Source: Deltaproteobacteria bacterium (GTDB lineage: Bacteria > Myxococcota_A > UBA9160 > PR03). From it: a DNA stretch of 64,000 bases. The position numbers and the translations under genes were made by a program. Shown here piece after piece: positions 62,676-64,000 of the stretch (the first letter of the stretch is position 1; every line of letters starts with the position of its first letter). The stretch covers positions 47,801 to 111,800 of the forward strand of contig JAPSFT010000014.1 in the NCBI GenBank assembly GCA_035063765.1. The letters are read 5' to 3'. The notes beneath the pieces were generated by a model, which saw nothing but the letters and a program-made list of their open reading frames with translations, searched no databases and was not told the DNA's origin.

Positions 62676-63464
62676 ATGGAAGAGCAGGCCCAGACCCCTC
62701 CCGCCAACCCCGCGCAGCTCGATCCCGCGCAGGTCGTGGGCGACGCCAGCACGGCGGCGCCCGCCACGACGGCCACCACGCTCCAGCCGCACGAGCTCAC
62801 GGTCGTGCAGATGATGCAGCAGGGCTGGTACGCGAGCGTGCCGCTGCTGCTCTGCTCGGTGCTGGTGCTCGCCGTCGCCGCGGAGCGCTTCCTCCGCTAC
62901 CTCGGCCTCGAGAAGCGCTCGCGCGAGCTCACCCGCAACGTGGTGGAGGCGATCGCCAAGCGCGACCTCGCCACCGCCAACGCCCTGTGCACGACCGCCA
63001 AGACGCCGCTCGGACAGGTCTTCAAGGAAGGGCTGGCCTGGAAGAACATCGCGCTCGAGGATCTCGAGCGGATCCTCACGACCTCGCGCCAGGAGGCGAT
63101 CAGCGACCTGCGCAAGGGCCTCTGGCTGCTCGGCACGATCGGCTCGCTGGCGCCCTTCGTCGGCCTGTTCGGCACCGTGGTCGGCATCATGAAGGCCTTC
63201 CGCCAGATCGCGATCGAAGGCTCGGGCGGCTTCGCGGTCGTGGCGGCCGGCATCTCCGAGGCGCTGATCGCGACCGCGATCGGCCTCGGCGTCGCGATCG
63301 TGGCGCTCGCCTTCTACAACTTCCTGCAGGTCAAGATCGGCAACGTGGGCGCCTCCTGGGCGCGCTCGACCGAGCGGCTCGTGCAGGCGCTGCTCTACGT
63401 CGAGTCCGCCGCGCAGCCGCTGCGTGCCGAGGAGGTGGGCCGTGGCCATCCACTCCCTGCCTAG
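62676..63464 (+). CDS. exbB: MotA/TolQ/ExbB proton channel protein
   Basis: A 262-residue inner-membrane protein that uses the proton gradient to power a TonB-like protein. A Thr/Ala/Pro-rich N-terminal segment of 40 residues is followed by a first helix (VPLLLCSVLVLAVAAERFLR), a cytoplasmic domain, and two helices near 150-210 with LLGTIGSLAPFVGLFGTVVG and ISEALIATAIGLGVAIVALA, the family signature. The ATG has GGAG at 62667-62670. ExbD follows, overlapping by about 23 bases. It is divergent from the tonB-like and repeat-protein genes. Confidence 0.92.
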   Translation: MEEQAQTPPANPAQLDPAQVVGDASTAAPATTATTLQPHELTVVQMMQQGWYASVPLLLCSVLVLAVAAERFLRYLGLEKRSRELTRNVVEAIAKRDLATANALCTTAKTPLGQVFKEGLAWKNIALEDLERILTTSRQEAISDLRKGLWLLGTIGSLAPFVGLFGTVVGIMKAFRQIAIEGSGGFAVVAAGISEALIATAIGLGVAIVALAFYNFLQVKIGNVGASWARSTERLVQALLYVESAAQPLRAEEVGRGHPLPA

Positions 63465-63876
63465 CGCCGAGGAAGCGACCGGCGACGACATCGTCGCCGA
63501 GATCAACATCACCCCGCTCACCGACATCTTCCTGGTGCTGCTGATCATCTTCATGGTCACGACCAGCGTGATCTCGAGCCAGGGCAAGGAGGTGGCGCTG
63601 CCGGAGGCCGCCGTCGCGGCCCAGGCGCCGCAGGGGGTCACGGTCACCGTCACGGCCGAGGACGAGATCGCCGTCGACGGCACCGTCGTCCCGCTCGAGC
63701 AGCTCGAGCCGACGCTGAAGGCCGCCCTCGAGGGCGCGCGCGAGAAGGTGGTCGTCCTGCGCGGCGACCGCGCCGTCGAGCTCGGCCGCGCGGTCGGGAT
63801 CCTCGACACGGCGCAGCGCGCGGGCGCCACGGGCATCGCGCTCGCGACGCAGCCGCCGAAGGGTGGCGCGCGCTGA
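63442..63876 (+). CDS. exbD: Biopolymer transport protein ExbD/TolR
   Basis: A 144-residue protein with one membrane helix, IVAEINITPLTDIFLVLLII, whose Asp (LTD) is the proton-carrying residue of the family, and a periplasmic domain ending VGILDTAQRAGATGIALATQ. It forms the stator with ExbB. The GTG start at 63442 has GGAGG at 63430-63434. It lies seven bases before the copy 2 repeat, so nothing else follows in this operon within the window. Confidence 0.92.
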   Translation: MAIHSLPSAEEATGDDIVAEINITPLTDIFLVLLIIFMVTTSVISSQGKEVALPEAAVAAQAPQGVTVTVTAEDEIAVDGTVVPLEQLEPTLKAALEGAREKVVVLRGDRAVELGRAVGILDTAQRAGATGIALATQPPKGGAR

Positions 63877-63882
63877 GCGGCT

Positions 63883-64000
63883 AGTGTCCTGTGTCGGAAG
63901 TTCGCCGTCGAAGTCTCGAGCCGTCGCGGGCGGCTGGGTGTGCACCGAGATCGCGGCTACGGGCCGCTCGCAAGGCGCGCGACCGAGCCATGGCCGTCGC
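63883..64000 (+). mobile_element. MITE-related repeat at window edge (copy 2), partial
   Basis: Positions 63883-63952 match the reverse complement of 16458-16527 with two mismatches, including the end AGTGTCCTGTGTCGGAAGTTC. It follows a TA dinucleotide and the exbD stop. Sequence past 63952 diverges, and the right end lies outside the window, so this could be a longer relative or a full insertion sequence. An ATG at 63990 might begin an element-encoded gene but is cut off. Confidence 0.55.

Overview
The window is very GC-rich and densely coded on both strands. Genes are often joined by four-base GTGA or ATGA overlaps, and GTG or TTG starts are common. It looks like chromosome from a Gram-negative, deltaproteobacterium-like organism such as Binatota or Myxococcota. 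The reasons are PEP-CTERM-type tails, TonB/ExbB/ExbD, a wax-ester synthase, MMPL export, many acyl-CoA enzymes and Tat-exported molybdoenzymes. This placement is inferred from gene content only. No rRNA, tRNA, CRISPR array, prophage or complete insertion sequence was seen.

Layout. 0-19.6 kb holds housekeeping and accessory metabolism: the end of polyphosphate kinase, an MFS carrier, exodeoxyribonuclease III, a NUDIX hydrolase, a ClpP-like protease, a zinc peptidase/ATP-grasp pair, two CoA-transferases, a GST, an enoyl-CoA hydratase, a DsbA-like protein, CCA-adding enzyme, a dienelactone hydrolase, an acyltransferase, a cation efflux protein and a CsgG-like lipoprotein. 19.8-27.9 kb holds a ketosteroid-dehydrogenase-like flavoprotein, an SDR, MsrB, an MMPL transporter, an alpha/beta hydrolase, a spermidine-synthase-like protein and a sigma-54 activator. 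28.2-50.7 kb is the most distinctive part: wax-ester synthase, hemerythrin, a Crp/Fnr regulator, a GT8-like glycosyltransferase, a LuxR-type regulator, a cytochrome b, MobB, and then two complete type II DMSO-reductase-family gene sets. Each set has a catalytic alpha subunit, an iron-sulfur beta subunit, a heme-b gamma subunit and a TorD-like chaperone. Between them lie an acyl-CoA dehydrogenase, a nitroreductase, a thiolase and an acyl-CoA synthetase. The whole reads as a locus for oxygen-independent hydroxylation of a hydrocarbon or steroid side chain followed by CoA-dependent degradation; the substrate is unknown.

Five copies of an FNR-architecture palindrome, ATGAY-N4-RTCAT, lie between 28.1 and 39.5 kb. 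They precede the wax-ester synthase, hemerythrin/Crp-Fnr, glycosyltransferase, cytochrome b/mobB and acyl-CoA dehydrogenase genes. The local Crp/Fnr protein has a matching but altered recognition helix and no iron-sulfur cysteines. This suggests a self-contained, previously unnamed regulon.

50.7-64 kb holds two surface proteins with PEP-CTERM-like tails (one probably frameshifted), an IclR regulator with its own candidate operator, IlvE, acetyltransferase and Dus genes, and then a secreted protein built from about 37 calcium-loop repeats. That protein is encoded next to a TonB-like protein and divergent from exbB/exbD. Repeats of note are a 101-bp MITE-like element at 16.4 kb whose relative sits at the right edge of the window, a perfect 29-bp inverted repeat at 57.9 kb that supplies both a start and a stop codon, and two intergenic tandem arrays (4 x 13 bp followed by ten G; 4 x 12 bp).
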